This document shows, piece after piece, positions 11,860 through 22,987 of a stretch of DNA of 64,000 nucleotides. How positions within the stretch are numbered: position 1 is the first letter of the stretch; every line of letters begins with the position of its first letter. Source of the stretch: Lyophyllum atratum (taxonomy: Eukaryota > Basidiomycota > Agaricomycetes > Agaricales > Lyophyllaceae); contig JACGCN010000013.1 of the NCBI GenBank assembly GCA_014905825.1, positions 1,391,230 to 1,455,229 on the forward strand. The letters are read 5' to 3'. A program made the translations under genes and the position numbers. The notes under the pieces are model-generated. The model made no database searches, was not told where the DNA came from, and saw nothing but the letters and a program-made list of their open reading frames with translations.

Positions 11860-14721
11860 TCAATCCGCGCCCCTTGCTTGTCCAAACATATCCAGCCGAT
11901 GTTTGATCTGGAGGAGACGATCTCGCCTATCTTCTAAGAACGCTCGTCGCTTTGCCAACGCAGGATCCTCCGTGAGCATCGCTTTCATGTTCCGTGCTAC
12001 GTCAGTGTGCGTCAACAAACTCTCCAAGAGGCTTTTCTGGAGGGTATTTGCAAGCGCCTGGCTGAGCTCATGCTCGATAGATAGCGGAATGTAGTCAATG
12101 ATGCGCTGCGGGGAGGAATTAGCCCAGTATCATTGACAGACAAAGACAAACACCCACCTTGTATGCAACCTGGAAGTACGCACGAACGTTGGCCATAACG
12201 GCAAGAGCAGCATGGTCGCCCTCAGCGATATCATACTCACGATGATTACTAAGAACATGCTGGTTTCGTATAGCTGGCCTCAGAACTGAAGTTTCTGAAT
12301 ATCGCGCGGTGTAGTATTGCTGTAGCCAGTGGTTCGCCTCAGAAGAGAAATGCTCGGTATTTTGCGTGAAGGCTGGGATACTCTCGAGCCTGAGCATCTT
12401 CATGAGGGTATGCAAAGTTTCAGCTTTACACTTGTCAAGTTCGGCTTTGGTTATCGAACTACGTGATGAACTTGTTAGCATCTATCGAAACGGATATGGG
12501 AGACGCCAGACGAACGCAACGTGTTTCTGGAGGTCCTTGAATTGTCCGAAGTGCTGCGCCGTCAGGTCCTGTATGAAGTCCGAACAACGTGCAAATATAT
12601 CTTCGAAGCAAGACATGGTAGGCCCGTCCCAAAGGCTGGTGAACTTGAGGATATAGTTCTTGGTTGCGTTGTACGGTACGTGAGTTGGGAGCTCCCATCC
12701 CATGGAGCTGCAGCGTTGTATGAGTTACGCAGGTGTAAAATAGACCAGTTTCCAAAACTTACTCTGCGATAGCTATCTTGACCTCATCTACGTCGATCGG
12801 AGGCCCGGAAGGTCCCTCTTGGCCCTCGGATACGTCGCTCCAAGACATCAAGTAGGAGGGCTTGAAGTTGGGGCGTGTGCGAAAGATGTCCTTCTTAAAC
12901 CCCTCGTAGCGACGACGATTGCCTTGAACGAGACCTTTGCTGCTCTCGCCGAAGACGGCCGAACGAAAATCATCGCAGAACTTGGTTATGAGAAGGACGA
13001 CTTGTGTCGAAGGGTCATTAACGCTAAGAGCAGGGAGCTTCTTCAACTGGGTCTGGCAACTGACGAGTAACTGCTGCACTTGGTCGTTTAGTTTGGGCAA
13101 GCTAGTCGAAAGCAATCAGCCTTCGATGCGAAAAAAAGAGACGGAAGCGCATACTTATTTTCGATGAGCCGGACGAGGAGTTCGCTGATATTGGTTACGA
13201 AATTGGGGACTCCGAAACGATTACGGTCAGCGATAGTATTCCACGGCGCGGTGTTCTCGAAGAAGTGGGCGGCGATCTTCTGGGATTCCACTCGCGATAT
13301 GTTACGGCCACGCTCATCGTCGTCTGGCAAGCGAACACAATAGTAGCCGTGCTTGAGGGGATTTGAAATGCCTTCGATAACCTCCTTCCATCTCTTCCGA
13401 TCGCCAATTGCGCCGGGGGTGAGCTTATCTGGTTTTGTCAGGACACCTGAAATATCCGCGGTCATGACGGGTATATGATGCGAGGACAGGGTGCGGGACA
13501 ATACCTATCGTGCGCTCCCCTTTGGGATCGGCCTCTCTAGCGAGACGAACTGCAGCTTGATTTTGAATATCGTCTAAACAGGCGACGAGGGTGGTCGGTG
13601 TTCAGTTAACTTGACTGATATATTGTAGCAAACTCTGTACATACCACTCATCGGAATCGCGACGAGAATAAGCGTGTTCTCGCCTTGGATGTGTGTCTCG
13701 ACGAGGTCCTGAACGAGGGCGATGTCATTGAGGTCCGAGTTTTGGATGAGCCCTGCGATTGGAAAAGAAATAATCAGGTTGGTCGTGGCATCGTCGAGCG
13801 TACCCACGTACCAGGTAGGTCAATGAAGGAGAGGTCAGTTAGGTCAGGGTCCTTGACGTCGATGAAAACAATGTTTTTCGAAAATGGGAGAGTGTTCAGG
13901 TCCTTGGCATTCTTCAAGTCAGCCTCTGTTTTCGTCAAGAAATCTTTGCTGGGAATGTGAGGATTCAAGATAGCTGCTTGGGCGCGGCGAAGGTAGATCT
14001 CCATTTTCTTCTTGTCGCGGAGAGCAGGACCGAATGCCTCAGTAACTGGGGCTGCGAGTGGAGTCCCATCGTCCGCGTGAGTCTTTCTAAGGTAAATCGT
14101 GCATGACCAAGACTTCGCTGTGGTGGACATCGAGCACTCCATGGGGCACCTGCCAGAACGATACACTGGCTTAAGGGTCTACTCCAAGCAAAGGGCGACC
14201 GATACTTACCTAGTACACGTTCCGCTGTCCCTGGGGACATTGATCTGTTACTTTGATGAGCATAAACGACGACAAAGGGGGTCAAATTACTCACACCGCT
14301 CACGGCTTCGACCAGGGAGCTTTTTCCCGCTAAAAACAGGACTAAATTGACATGACAATAGGTGAGTTGGACACGTTCTACGTACCAGATTGACTACCGA
14401 TCACAGTTAGGCGAGGCATGTCCAGAAGAATTCCTGCCCTAAAGGCGAATCAGACGAAAAGGATGGTCTCCGAGGAAGAGCAACGGACCCCAGCTCCGAG
14501 AGGTCTCGATGCAAGGCCATGAGCTCCTTACACCTGCGTGCATAGTCCGACGAGGTAATCGGCGTGGGATCTTGAGAGGGTAGCTTAGATGACGTCGAGC
14601 CTCCGCTGCGTGTACCACTGCTCCCGCCGCTGGGGCTGGGGCTGATGGTGTTTCGACGCGCGAGCTTGGTGAACATGATCTGCAAGGTAGGAAACTCTGA
14701 GATAGTCGGAGAGGACAACAC
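11860..14721 (-). CDS. dynamin-family GTPase (Mx/dynamin-like)
   Basis: Multi-exon minus-strand gene of roughly 780 codons. The GTPase domain carries the P-loop in MPRLTVIGSQSAGKSSLVEA (split by an intron near 14390), the dynamin/Mx block VPRDSGTCTRCPMEC, the G3 motif IDLPG and the G4 motif GVLTKPDKL. A middle/stalk region follows, then a C-terminal effector segment (YFQVAYKRIIDYIPLSIEHE) ending MFGQARGAD before the stop at 11860-11862. No PH or proline-rich domain is seen, so it resembles Mx and organelle-fission dynamins more than endocytic dynamin. It should act as a membrane-remodelling, self-assembling GTPase; the organelle cannot be told from sequence. The N-terminal about 80 residues are Ser/Gly-rich. 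ATG at 14719-14721 is used; a second ATG at 14674-14676 is possible. One early donor appears to be GTCCGT. No disabling change was found. Confidence 0.85.
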
Positions 14722-15824
14722 ATCTGACTAGCCCTTTTATGAGACGAAGCTAAGCCACGAGGACCCAAGGACAGGCCCTTTTTCGATTCGGAACGAATGG
14801 GTGCGTAATGAGGCATGGCTATAAGAAGCAAGGAATGAGAGTATCGGCGTACGTCATGACGCGATTGAGACGACGTGTTTAGGGCGCCTACCTTAGCCTT
14901 ATCCAAACTGGCATGCAAAAGCATGGAAATCACTGATCACGACGTACCTCGGCGTCAATCTATACAAGGGCGGCATGGGACTGATTGTTTTGCATATGCT
15001 ACGACAATTCCATTGTTCCTCGGGACCGCGGTATCGACCTAGGAAGCAGCGAAATTGCTGGTCCAGAATCCCATCAACTTCGCTCAAATCCATTACTGAT
15101 ATCATGCAGTTTGCCGTTCGAGTCTGAGCGCATGGGAAGGTCAGGTTCCGGGCTCGCGTCTTAGAGATGAAGCAGAAGAAGTCGGTTGGGCGCTTCAAAG
15201 CTTCTGTGACCCATATACGGACCACGTAATGCGTTTTTTGATGTGGGCATGCCTATACCGGAATCGCCACCGCGTCCTCATGGGTGCCAAAAATGAAAGG
15301 GTGCAGGCGCTGCATAGAGCTTCTGCGAATGGTATCCGGAAGCTTGAGTCTGACTTGACTGTATGGTGAAATGGATAACTTCGGGTCTTCTGGTGTCTTC
15401 TGACTTGCGCACAGCACGATGACAGCACATCCTAGATAGAACCTTCAATAGAGAGATTATCCTTTTTCGTAATGTAATAGCTATAGCGTGTGATACAATC
15501 TTAAGAAAACTTGGGGATGACCTCGTCGCTTTTCTGTAGTAGAAGTCAACGGTGTGCACTTGACAAAGAGACGACTCACGAAAGGGAACCCCTATGCCTG
15601 TCACCGGGAAATTTCCTAGGTAGCAGCCGTTCAGAGGTAGTCCCGCCGACGAGCGTATCCAGAACATTCCCCAGCCACATATGATGTCAGTCCTAGACAT
15701 CCCAGAAATACAGGTTCTCGATGTTTACGCCATGGCATCCAAAGCCCAAGGTGACACCGATTCAGGTTGAAACAGTACTCTTGCACAGAAGACCCGGGAC
15801 GCGTCGTTATCCACATTTTATGCC
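14722..15824. other. intergenic region, possible first exon of the next gene
   Basis: No gene recognised on either strand between the dynamin gene and the hypothetical gene at 15825. Around 15686-15750 a plus-strand frame starting MSVLDIPEIQ could be an upstream exon of the next gene, but no clean intron joins it. Confidence 0.4.
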
Positions 15825-16749
15825 ATGGAGGACGCCGCACCGTATTTCGATCCAACCGCCGACTCCAATTACTCTACGATCCTCCATACTCGCCCATGGG
15901 TATATTATCGGGGGACATCCACCACAGTCCCTGTCACTGTACTCGGTAGGCGGGTCCTCCCTGACAATCGCGCCTTTTACCTGCAACGGCGAGGCTGGCG
16001 GACCGGCCTGCTAGGTTGGACAATCGGTGCGTGGCTGGGGGGAACGATAGGAAAGGAGATGAATGTAACGCCAGACAAGTCAGGAGACTGGGAAAAGGAC
16101 GTCGATCCCAAGCAAAGGGAGAAAATCGACCGGGACATCAAGAAATTCGTCGAAGGTGGGCGGCTGCCGAGGGATCACAAGGCCCTCGAGTCGGACTTCA
16201 TACATATCCCAGTCGCTGCAGGTGATGGTTATTTCCGAATCCTCGTGTATCATCCATCAGCATCAGTGTTTTCGCCCATCGCTTCCACCACGACATTCCG
16301 CGTCGGGTCGCTGACCGTCAGCTCGTCTCACCCACGAGGCGCATCGATCCTCACCATCGTGCCCGAGCTTTCATTGAAGATCGCCTGGGTGGTCGCCACT
16401 ACGGTGGCGATGACCATGTTCTACAGCATGTTCCCGTTCCTGAAAGTGGCGCAGCTGGTGCCCTTTACGAGCACATTTGCTAACTGGGCTCTGCAGTTCC
16501 TGTATAGGCTTACGGGAGCTCAGCAGTTGACTGCGCGCCTGAAGGAAAAGTACCACGTTAGAGAGAAGAAAGTGAAGGCCGAGGAGTCCATGAATCGTGC
16601 TGTACGTGACTGCCTTCATGTCCGCTTACAGCTGAAATGACTCCCGGACATCGTAGGTTCCGATTGGATCTATGGGTGTACGGAATGCGTATGATCTTGA
16701 GGAGGACGCAAGGCAGGGGGGGGGGGGAATCGCCTTTAAGCGTTTGTAG
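15825..16749 (+). CDS. conserved hypothetical protein with membrane segments
   Basis: Long exon from MEDAAPYFDPTADS to MNRA, then an intron at 16602..16656 (GTACGT...GTAG). The final exon encodes VPIGSMGVRNAYDLEEDARQ, four glycines and a short tail with stop TAG at 16747-16749. Without splicing the frame stops at 16640. The protein has a polar N-terminal half with a possible short hydrophobic hairpin (GLLGWTIGAWLGGTIG). A hydrophobic stretch at about residues 183-212 (SLKIAWVVATTVAMTMFYSM onward) is probably transmembrane, followed by a basic C-terminal region. No catalytic motif is recognised. The four terminal glycines are encoded by a 12-G run at 16716-16727. The frame is open upstream of the chosen ATG (LSTFYAMEDAAP), so the true start may lie upstream. 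Confidence 0.65.
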
Positions 16750-17617
16750 CCTTTGAATTATTCAATACGATCGTTCGAAACGCGCGTTGAAAACGCACGC
16801 TAGGTGTTCTGCGTAAGAGTAAGTCTCCAAGATCTATCTTAGAGAGCGGCATATCCATGAACGGCAGGTACCTCATGAGTGACGACCAAGTGTGCAAGTT
16901 GAAAGTTCCACAGGAGAAGGCTCGGAGCGGAGTCCCTGGCCATGGACCTCCGACCAGGGGCCTGGACCTGGTCAACGAGGTTCAACATATGTAAACAGGT
17001 ACGTAAGCGTACGCCCTCATAATTGCTGATCACAGATCACATCGACTTGAACCTCCACAGCTACTGCCCAAATCCTGAACTGCCTCCTTCAGCGCCTCTA
17101 CATAATCCGACTACAGTACGACGACGCATTTTGATTCTTTGTCCGACAGACTTGATCTCGAAAAATCACGGCTCCAAGTTTGCAGGGACCACGTGCCACT
17201 CTAGTGGGCCTTGAACGTGTTTAAGAGAGTCAAGTATCCCTCGTCACAATTTGCGTCTTGCTGCGGCCACGATGTTAATACACCAGGTGAATACGAAGCA
17301 TCGCCGGATCCACTGTCGCAGTCCATCTGAGGATTGCACGTGTGGACCCACAAAGTCTTGAATCTACTACTCAGCTGGGCTCCCTCTCGCAGGATCAATA
17401 GGGACTTCTGCACCCACATGTCTCTTAGGCGCCACTCGAACGGCGATTTAGAAAACACGCTGTATACATGCTCTGACGTAACACGTTGCCTCCTTACATC
17501 TCGCTGCGCCCACCTTTTAAACATCCCGTGTGCGAGAGCCTTCGACCTTACCAGGCTCGTAAGACTTCCGTCGACTATTTGGTACCTCCTGTCCCTCCCC
17601 TCCTTTCTCAACTAAGC
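16750..17617. other. intergenic region
   Basis: No gene recognised. The upstream in-frame extension of the next gene (from 17486) looks like untranslated leader because it contains the paired TATA-like elements listed separately. Confidence 0.4.
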
Positions 17618-17650
17618 TATATATTCTCACCGAAGGTGACTATATATTCT
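17618..17650 (+). promoter_or_regulatory. paired TATA-like elements
   Basis: CTATATATTCT occurs twice, at 17618 and 17640, within 60 bp of the ATG at 17675. The direct repeat CTATATATTC and its position suggest a core promoter and support the downstream ATG as the start of the RNase H-domain gene. Confidence 0.4.
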
Positions 17651-17674
17651 TCCACCTTCTCGGAGCATCCGACG

Positions 17675-19171
17675 ATGTCGACCGAATATCAACGTCGGAC
17701 GAGTCGGCCTTTCAGTCCTACTTGGACCTGCGACCCCGTATTTGGGATCGTCCACTCCTCAGGCTGTAATACATGCCTTCATTATGTGAGGCATGTCGCT
17801 GCGACCAGCCAGTCGGAGAATGATCCGTCGTTCCGGGACGCCGTGAAAGAGCGCGACAGCCAACGTACGTTCTGTTATTTAAACGGATTCTGCGAAGGCG
17901 GCAGGCCTGAGGAGGAGGAATATGGCCACACCGCAGATATGGTTAGGCGGTATCGTGATGAGCGCGATGAAGCTGTAGAGCTTGCAAACCATCGCACTGC
18001 CGAGCTGCTCGCCACGAAGGAGGCATTGCTTCATATGCACGAGCGATTTCAATCCCTGCAGGCCCTATTCGATGAGATGGTAGAGTTCTCTACTGGTGGA
18101 AAACCATTCGTGGGAGATCGCATGACGCACCTCGAGGATATCCTTCTGGGGACATCTAGCGACCAGGATCAGGAAACGTACGCGCTCGAGCCGAGTTCTC
18201 AACCAGTCGATGTACTACCATTACCAACGCCCCCAGCGTCACCTTCACGCGTACGATCATACCTGCCGTCTCCACCATTAACTCCAGAAGCGTTGCCAGA
18301 CGTATCACCCCTCCCTTCGGCTCTTCCGCCCCCGGACTCTATATTTTTGGATGGTCCGCCAACTTCAGCCAATGACGAAGCCTACGCAGCTTCAGTCTCC
18401 GCGTCGCCGAAGGGAACTATGGAATGTGTGGACCGGGAGCCAACCCCGGAGAGCTGTGGGACGACGCCGGCTTTGGAGACTCAGCGAAGCGTCTTCGAGC
18501 TAAACTGGCTCATGGACGACGCACGTGAGGGCGACACCCAAGCCTTGTTAAGAGTTAACGAGCTCTATATGGGGGCACATCTCGCACCATCCAAGGACAG
18601 AACCAGCGTACAACAATCCCTCATTCTTGAATGGAAGGACGTGCGCCCATCCCTCACCTCAGGAAAACCATCGAGTCGACGTCCTCCTCTCGGCGAGTCT
18701 GACACTCCCGAGATCTTCGTGGACGCATCGGGATGGGGGGTGGGTTTCATGCTCAATGGGCGATGGTTAGCGTGGAAGCTTAAACCCGGGTGGAAATGCC
18801 AAGGCCGCGATAACAACTGGGCCGAGATGGTGGCAGTCGAGCTCGGCTTGCACGTCGCCATAGCCGCGGGCTTTCACTCGCAGACCATCGTTATGAGATC
18901 GGACAACTGGGGCGTTGTTCAATCCCTCCTCAAGGGAAAGTCGAGGCACGCCAAGCAGCTGGAGATCTTACGAGAGATCGTTGCGTTGACGAAGCGTTGT
19001 AAGATTACACTCATCCCTGTGTGGGTCCCGACGGCTGAGAACCCGGCGGATAAACCTTCGCGTGGGGTGTTCGCGTCGAAGGCTTTGCTTTTCCCTATCT
19101 CGTTGCCTCTGCCAAATCATCTCGTACCGTTCTTACAACCGTCGGTTGAATTTCGCGCTCTCCCTCGTTGA
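17675..19171 (+). CDS. single-exon protein with C-terminal RNase H-like domain
   Basis: Intronless 498-codon gene starting MSTEYQRRTSRPFSP. The N-terminal quarter has Cys/His-containing segments (SSGCNTCLHYVRH, FCYLNGFCEGG), followed by a predicted coiled coil (about residues 90-140, MVRRYRDERDEAVELANHRT onward) and a Pro/Ser-rich linker. The last 150 residues are an RNase H-fold domain of the retroelement type: VDASGWGVGF (Asp 350), NNWAEMVAVELGL (Glu 384), MRSDNWGVVQSL (Asp 410) and NPADKPSRG (Asp 459), so all four acidic catalytic positions are present. No reverse transcriptase, integrase or recombinase lies beside it. It could be a piece of a DIRS/Ngaro-like element or a host gene that took over the domain. 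The longer reading from 17486 adds 63 unremarkable residues. Confidence 0.7.
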   Translation: MSTEYQRRTSRPFSPTWTCDPVFGIVHSSGCNTCLHYVRHVAATSQSENDPSFRDAVKERDSQRTFCYLNGFCEGGRPEEEEYGHTADMVRRYRDERDEAVELANHRTAELLATKEALLHMHERFQSLQALFDEMVEFSTGGKPFVGDRMTHLEDILLGTSSDQDQETYALEPSSQPVDVLPLPTPPASPSRVRSYLPSPPLTPEALPDVSPLPSALPPPDSIFLDGPPTSANDEAYAASVSASPKGTMECVDREPTPESCGTTPALETQRSVFELNWLMDDAREGDTQALLRVNELYMGAHLAPSKDRTSVQQSLILEWKDVRPSLTSGKPSSRRPPLGESDTPEIFVDASGWGVGFMLNGRWLAWKLKPGWKCQGRDNNWAEMVAVELGLHVAIAAGFHSQTIVMRSDNWGVVQSLLKGKSRHAKQLEILREIVALTKRCKITLIPVWVPTAENPADKPSRGVFASKALLFPISLPLPNHLVPFLQPSVEFRALPR

Positions 19172-19810
19172 GTCGAGTTGTATTCGTCCGCGTTCGTATA
19201 CTAGGCCACCCATGTACTATAAGCTTTCGTTCGTTTGATTTTGTGCTACGACTGTATTTACTGCTCTTGTTATTATTATGCTTCCCTCTCAGTTATGTGG
19301 ATTACGAGGTTGCAATTCGAAGACGTCTCGCGTATTCCACCCTCTGTGCAAGCCAAGTGATAATGAATTTCGTCACGATCAGCCACTTTCTTGGACTTCC
19401 ATTCCTCACTTGCTGTTCAGTGAAGACCTGCATCTCCTTGTTCCTGAAGCTGTCTTCGCAAGCACCTCCTAGTAAAGTACCATGAACACAACGGCCGCGC
19501 CAATGTTCTAAAACATGATTTTTTGGCGCAGAAATCCACTCGAGGTAAGATAAAATAAGTTGTTCTGATGCTGTACTACGTATAATCGTACTTCTCTATC
19601 CTTTCACTCCTTCATGACTCAATTCCGTCTTGGTCCCGTACAGCAGTGCTACTCGCGATGATAACGAACAGCCTCGCTGACTCTTCCGAAATAAGCACAG
19701 CACGATCGCTGACTCAGCGAGCATCACGCGGGGTGTAGAACTCCAGCCAAACACCGATCCTCAACTGTTTCCACCTCCAATCCACAACGCCCACCCCAAA
19801 CGACTTTACA
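19172..19810. other. intergenic region
   Basis: No coding exon recognised. The stretch holds the 3' end of the RNase H gene and the promoter of the PIN-domain gene. Confidence 0.5.
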
Positions 19811-21161
19811 ATGTCAGAAAAGAAGGCAAGTACCCCTCCCACCAACATACCCCTTCCCAGTGCTCACAACTCGCCTACAGCAAGCCCCCACAGTCAGTCC
19901 CGGCAAGCTCGCCATGTCGCGGGCGCTCGGCGCCGCATTCCTCAATCACCAGGTCGAGCAGCTGGAGAAGTCCGTGTCCAATGGTCCCGCTTCTGGGAAC
20001 TGGAGGAGGCGGCAGATGGGTCCTGTGGAGCAGGCGCCGCAGCCTACGATGGGGGGCGGGAAACGGCCCCCGATGGCCCCTGGTATCAAAGTGGCAAGCC
20101 GACGGCCCGGGGAGGAGTCTCAGGCTGCGCGGAAGGGGAGGGCAGTAGGCAGAGATGCGGGAGGGGCTGCGGTGAGGAGTTACCCGCAGGATGTGGGCGG
20201 GAGGAGGAGGTCGAGCGATGAGGAGAGGGAGAGGGAGCGGGGTGAGAAGGACGCTGATATCGTCGTTGTGGACGCTAGTGTGCTCGTGCACGCTTTGTAC
20301 CAGCTCAAGAAGTGGTGTAGGGACGGGCGGGAGGAGGTCGTTATTGTTCCACTGGAAGGTACGCCGGACCCTATTTGTGTCTTGCCATGAACCCGAGACC
20401 GAACTTACTGGCGTCGGCACATAGCTCTGAACACGCTCGACTTGCTCAAGAAAGGCACCACCCCGCTCGCTCAGCGTGCACGCGCAGCGTCCCGCGTCCT
20501 CGAGGCGCAGGTCGGCACCAACCCCCGCATCCGCGTCCAGCAAGACGACGCCTTCGTCCTCTGGGACAAAATGGAGTTCAATTCCACCCTCGACCCATCC
20601 AAACCCCCCTCCTCCACCCCCCTCCCCCTCCCCTACACCTCCCCCGAGTGGGTGCGCCGCACCATCTGCTGTGCCCAATGGGAAGTCGAGCACGGCGCCT
20701 CCAACACCCCGCCCCATCCCACCGCCCCCTTCAAAGTCGTCCTGGCCGTCCTGGCGCACACCCCCGCCTCCTCGGACGTCGCATCCTCCCTCGGGGACCT
20801 CAAGCTCTCCTCCTCCCCCACCCCCGTCCCGCTCCCCGCCCCGCACGTCCAGGCCAACAAACACGAGCCCCGCTCCGCGGGGGCGCTCGTCACGCACTGG
20901 GCTGCGCGCGCCCGCATCGCCATGCTCGCCGTCGACCCGACGTCCGCACCCGCCGAGGAGGATGTTGGGGGCGGGGGCGGGCCTCGGGCGAAGCGCGCGG
21001 CGGTGAGGGCGCGGAGGCCGTCTGATGGGAGTGCGAAGGGCCACGGCGGGGGGCTGGTGGAGCGCCCGCCGGCGGTGATGGCGATGATGGAGATGGTGGC
21101 GCAGCCGAGCAAGGTTGTGAGGGTGCTTGCGAGGGGGGAGAAGTTGGATCCGGACCCATGA
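19811..21161 (+). CDS. PIN-domain protein, possibly NMD4-like
   Basis: Three exons (19811-19825, 19881-20358, 20425-21161) give 409 residues. The first intron has a GC donor (AAG/GCAAGT, 19826..19880) and joins MSEKK to QAPTVSPGKLAMSRALG; the second is GT-AG. After a disordered Arg/Gly/Glu-rich leader comes a PIN domain: DIVVVDASVLVHALYQLKKW, then IVPLEALNTLDLLKKG, then RVQQDDAFVLWDKM. Asp of VVDAS and Asp of NTLD fit the PIN acidic pocket. The combination of VDAS, K-KW and LN-LDLL recalls yeast Nmd4, an Upf1-associated PIN protein of nonsense-mediated decay; this is inference from motif memory. The coding DNA is very GC-rich, so long open frames appear in other frames and on the other strand. 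Confidence 0.68.
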
Positions 21162-22681
21162 TGGCGCTAAGGTTGGGATTTGAATTGCAGTTCTTGACGG
21201 GTGAGTTTGTTTGGGTCTTGGGGTGTGGGAGGGTGCTTATGGTTTGGGAGGGCAGGCCACAGCTACTTCTATCCACAGAACACAGACTAGAGCGAGCGGC
21301 TTGAACTGGCACTCGTCGTGGGCGCGTCGGTATACGGCCACATGCGTCTTCATTACTCCTATTGCCCTGGACGAGATATACGACTGCAACTGACGGGGGG
21401 CGTAGGTGCTGTGTGACTGCGCGTGTATTCCACGCGGTGCACGGATGGAATGATCGTTCGAAGATGCATGCATGGTAAGTGTGCCCCCGTCGCTCGTCTC
21501 GGTCTCGCAAGGATGAAGGCAACTTGGTGCGGAATTGTCGGGAGGAAAGAGGAGAGGGTGGGTGGATGGATGGATATATTGGATGATCATGAGGCTTGGT
21601 TTTTGGTTTCTCGGATACTCCCGTCGTTTCTCCGTTCCACCTACCCCCTCCCCCAGTTCCAACGCTTCCGGGTCCGGTCCTACGTCTCTCATATCCCCTC
21701 CGTACTCCCTGCCCTTTTCTATCGATCTATGCGTCCACACCATATGCACAACTCTTCTTGAATATCTGTCCTCTCTCCCTTTGACTCTATTTCTTTTTTT
21801 TGATTTTGATTTTCTTTCTCTCGATATGTAAGATCTGTGTATATGCGTACTCTTATCTATATGTGTTACATCCCTACTTCAAGCGCTAAGCGAGAGTGGT
21901 CTGGGTCGCTCGTGGTCGTTTTCTATACTAATAGGTTGCGTGATGCAGTCGAATGCCACTTGGAAAAGGGGATTGATCGTTTTGTGTTCGTCGTGCCTGA
22001 TTCGCGCATTGCTGGAGGAGGAGGAGGAGGGCGCTGGGGTAGTCGTGTTGTAGGACTCGGGACAGTGAGTTTTGACCTCATTGTGACTATTGGGGTGCTC
22101 TGATCGTTAGGAAAGGAACTTACTACATATCCGACTATTGCAGTCCGCGACCGCAACATTCATATAGTACGTGTCTTTCTATCTTACCGTCCTAGGACTG
22201 GGTTGGGACCCTCATATGTTCCATCTTGAGCATCTAAAGAATATTTGCGGTCTACGGCATCTCAAGTATCTCCACGTGCAAACCTGGGGCCGCCGACGCG
22301 ACCTCATCCAGATATGCCACATTGCTCAAAAAACGATCATCTAAGATGTGTTAGTTCGAGATGACATACACTAGGAGGCTTTCAAGCAATAGGCCCATGT
22401 CCCATCTCGTCGATCCAAAGCGGCTTTGAGGGAGGGGGGGAATTGTTGAAACTTACTTATGTTCACCGATTTACGGCGGGCTTTGAAACGTTTGGGTGGC
22501 GTTGGTCGTGCTGCTGACGTGGGCAGGTGCGGCATCGCCCGGCTCCCGTTTGGGCGTCAGAACCCTCAGAACCGCGTCTCAGATGACAGCCGGTGTCGTC
22601 AGCTTCTTGAGATCGTCCGATGATCGATCGATCCTCCTGAAATAGACCTGAGAAATGAGAAATGAAACCAAGCAGCGCGTT
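21162..22681. other. intergenic region
   Basis: About 1.5 kb with no recognisable gene. It marks the left border of the repeat-rich region. Confidence 0.45.
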
Positions 22682-22945
22682 CGTGGCGTCGACTTTCGAG
22701 CGCGCCGTCGGCGCGTGGTTCGCGCCGAACGAGCAAGCACCAACACAACGAGAAAACAACACCATCATTGAAGGCTCGCGGAAGACATAATAGCCCAAGC
22801 GCGTCCGTGGCGTCAACTTTCGAGCGCCGTGTGTTCGCGCGCGGGCGCGAACGCGCAAACACCAAGAGCTTAATGAGCACTCGTGGCGTCAACTTTCGAC
22901 CGCCGCATGTTCGCGCGTGTGCCCGAACGAGCAGACACCAGCACC
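22682..22945 (+). repeat. three degenerate copies of a GC-rich ~65-bp repeat
   Basis: Copies start at 22682, 22805 and 22882. Each begins CGTGGCGTC(G/A)ACTTTCGA, continues with a GC-rich segment containing TTCGCGC, and ends near CGAACGAGCA or CGCGAACGCGCAAACACC. Spacings are unequal (123 and 77 bp), so this is a diverged dispersed cluster and not a clean tandem array. Confidence 0.75.
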
Positions 22946-22987
22946 TTGAAAAAATAAGCTCAGGAAGGGTCCTTAGGCATCATATCT

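Noticed and set aside
19875..21044. 389-codon minus-strand frame across the PIN-domain gene
   Set aside because: It arises from the GC-rich codon bias of the plus-strand gene; its sequence is low-complexity Gly/Arg/Pro with no motif.
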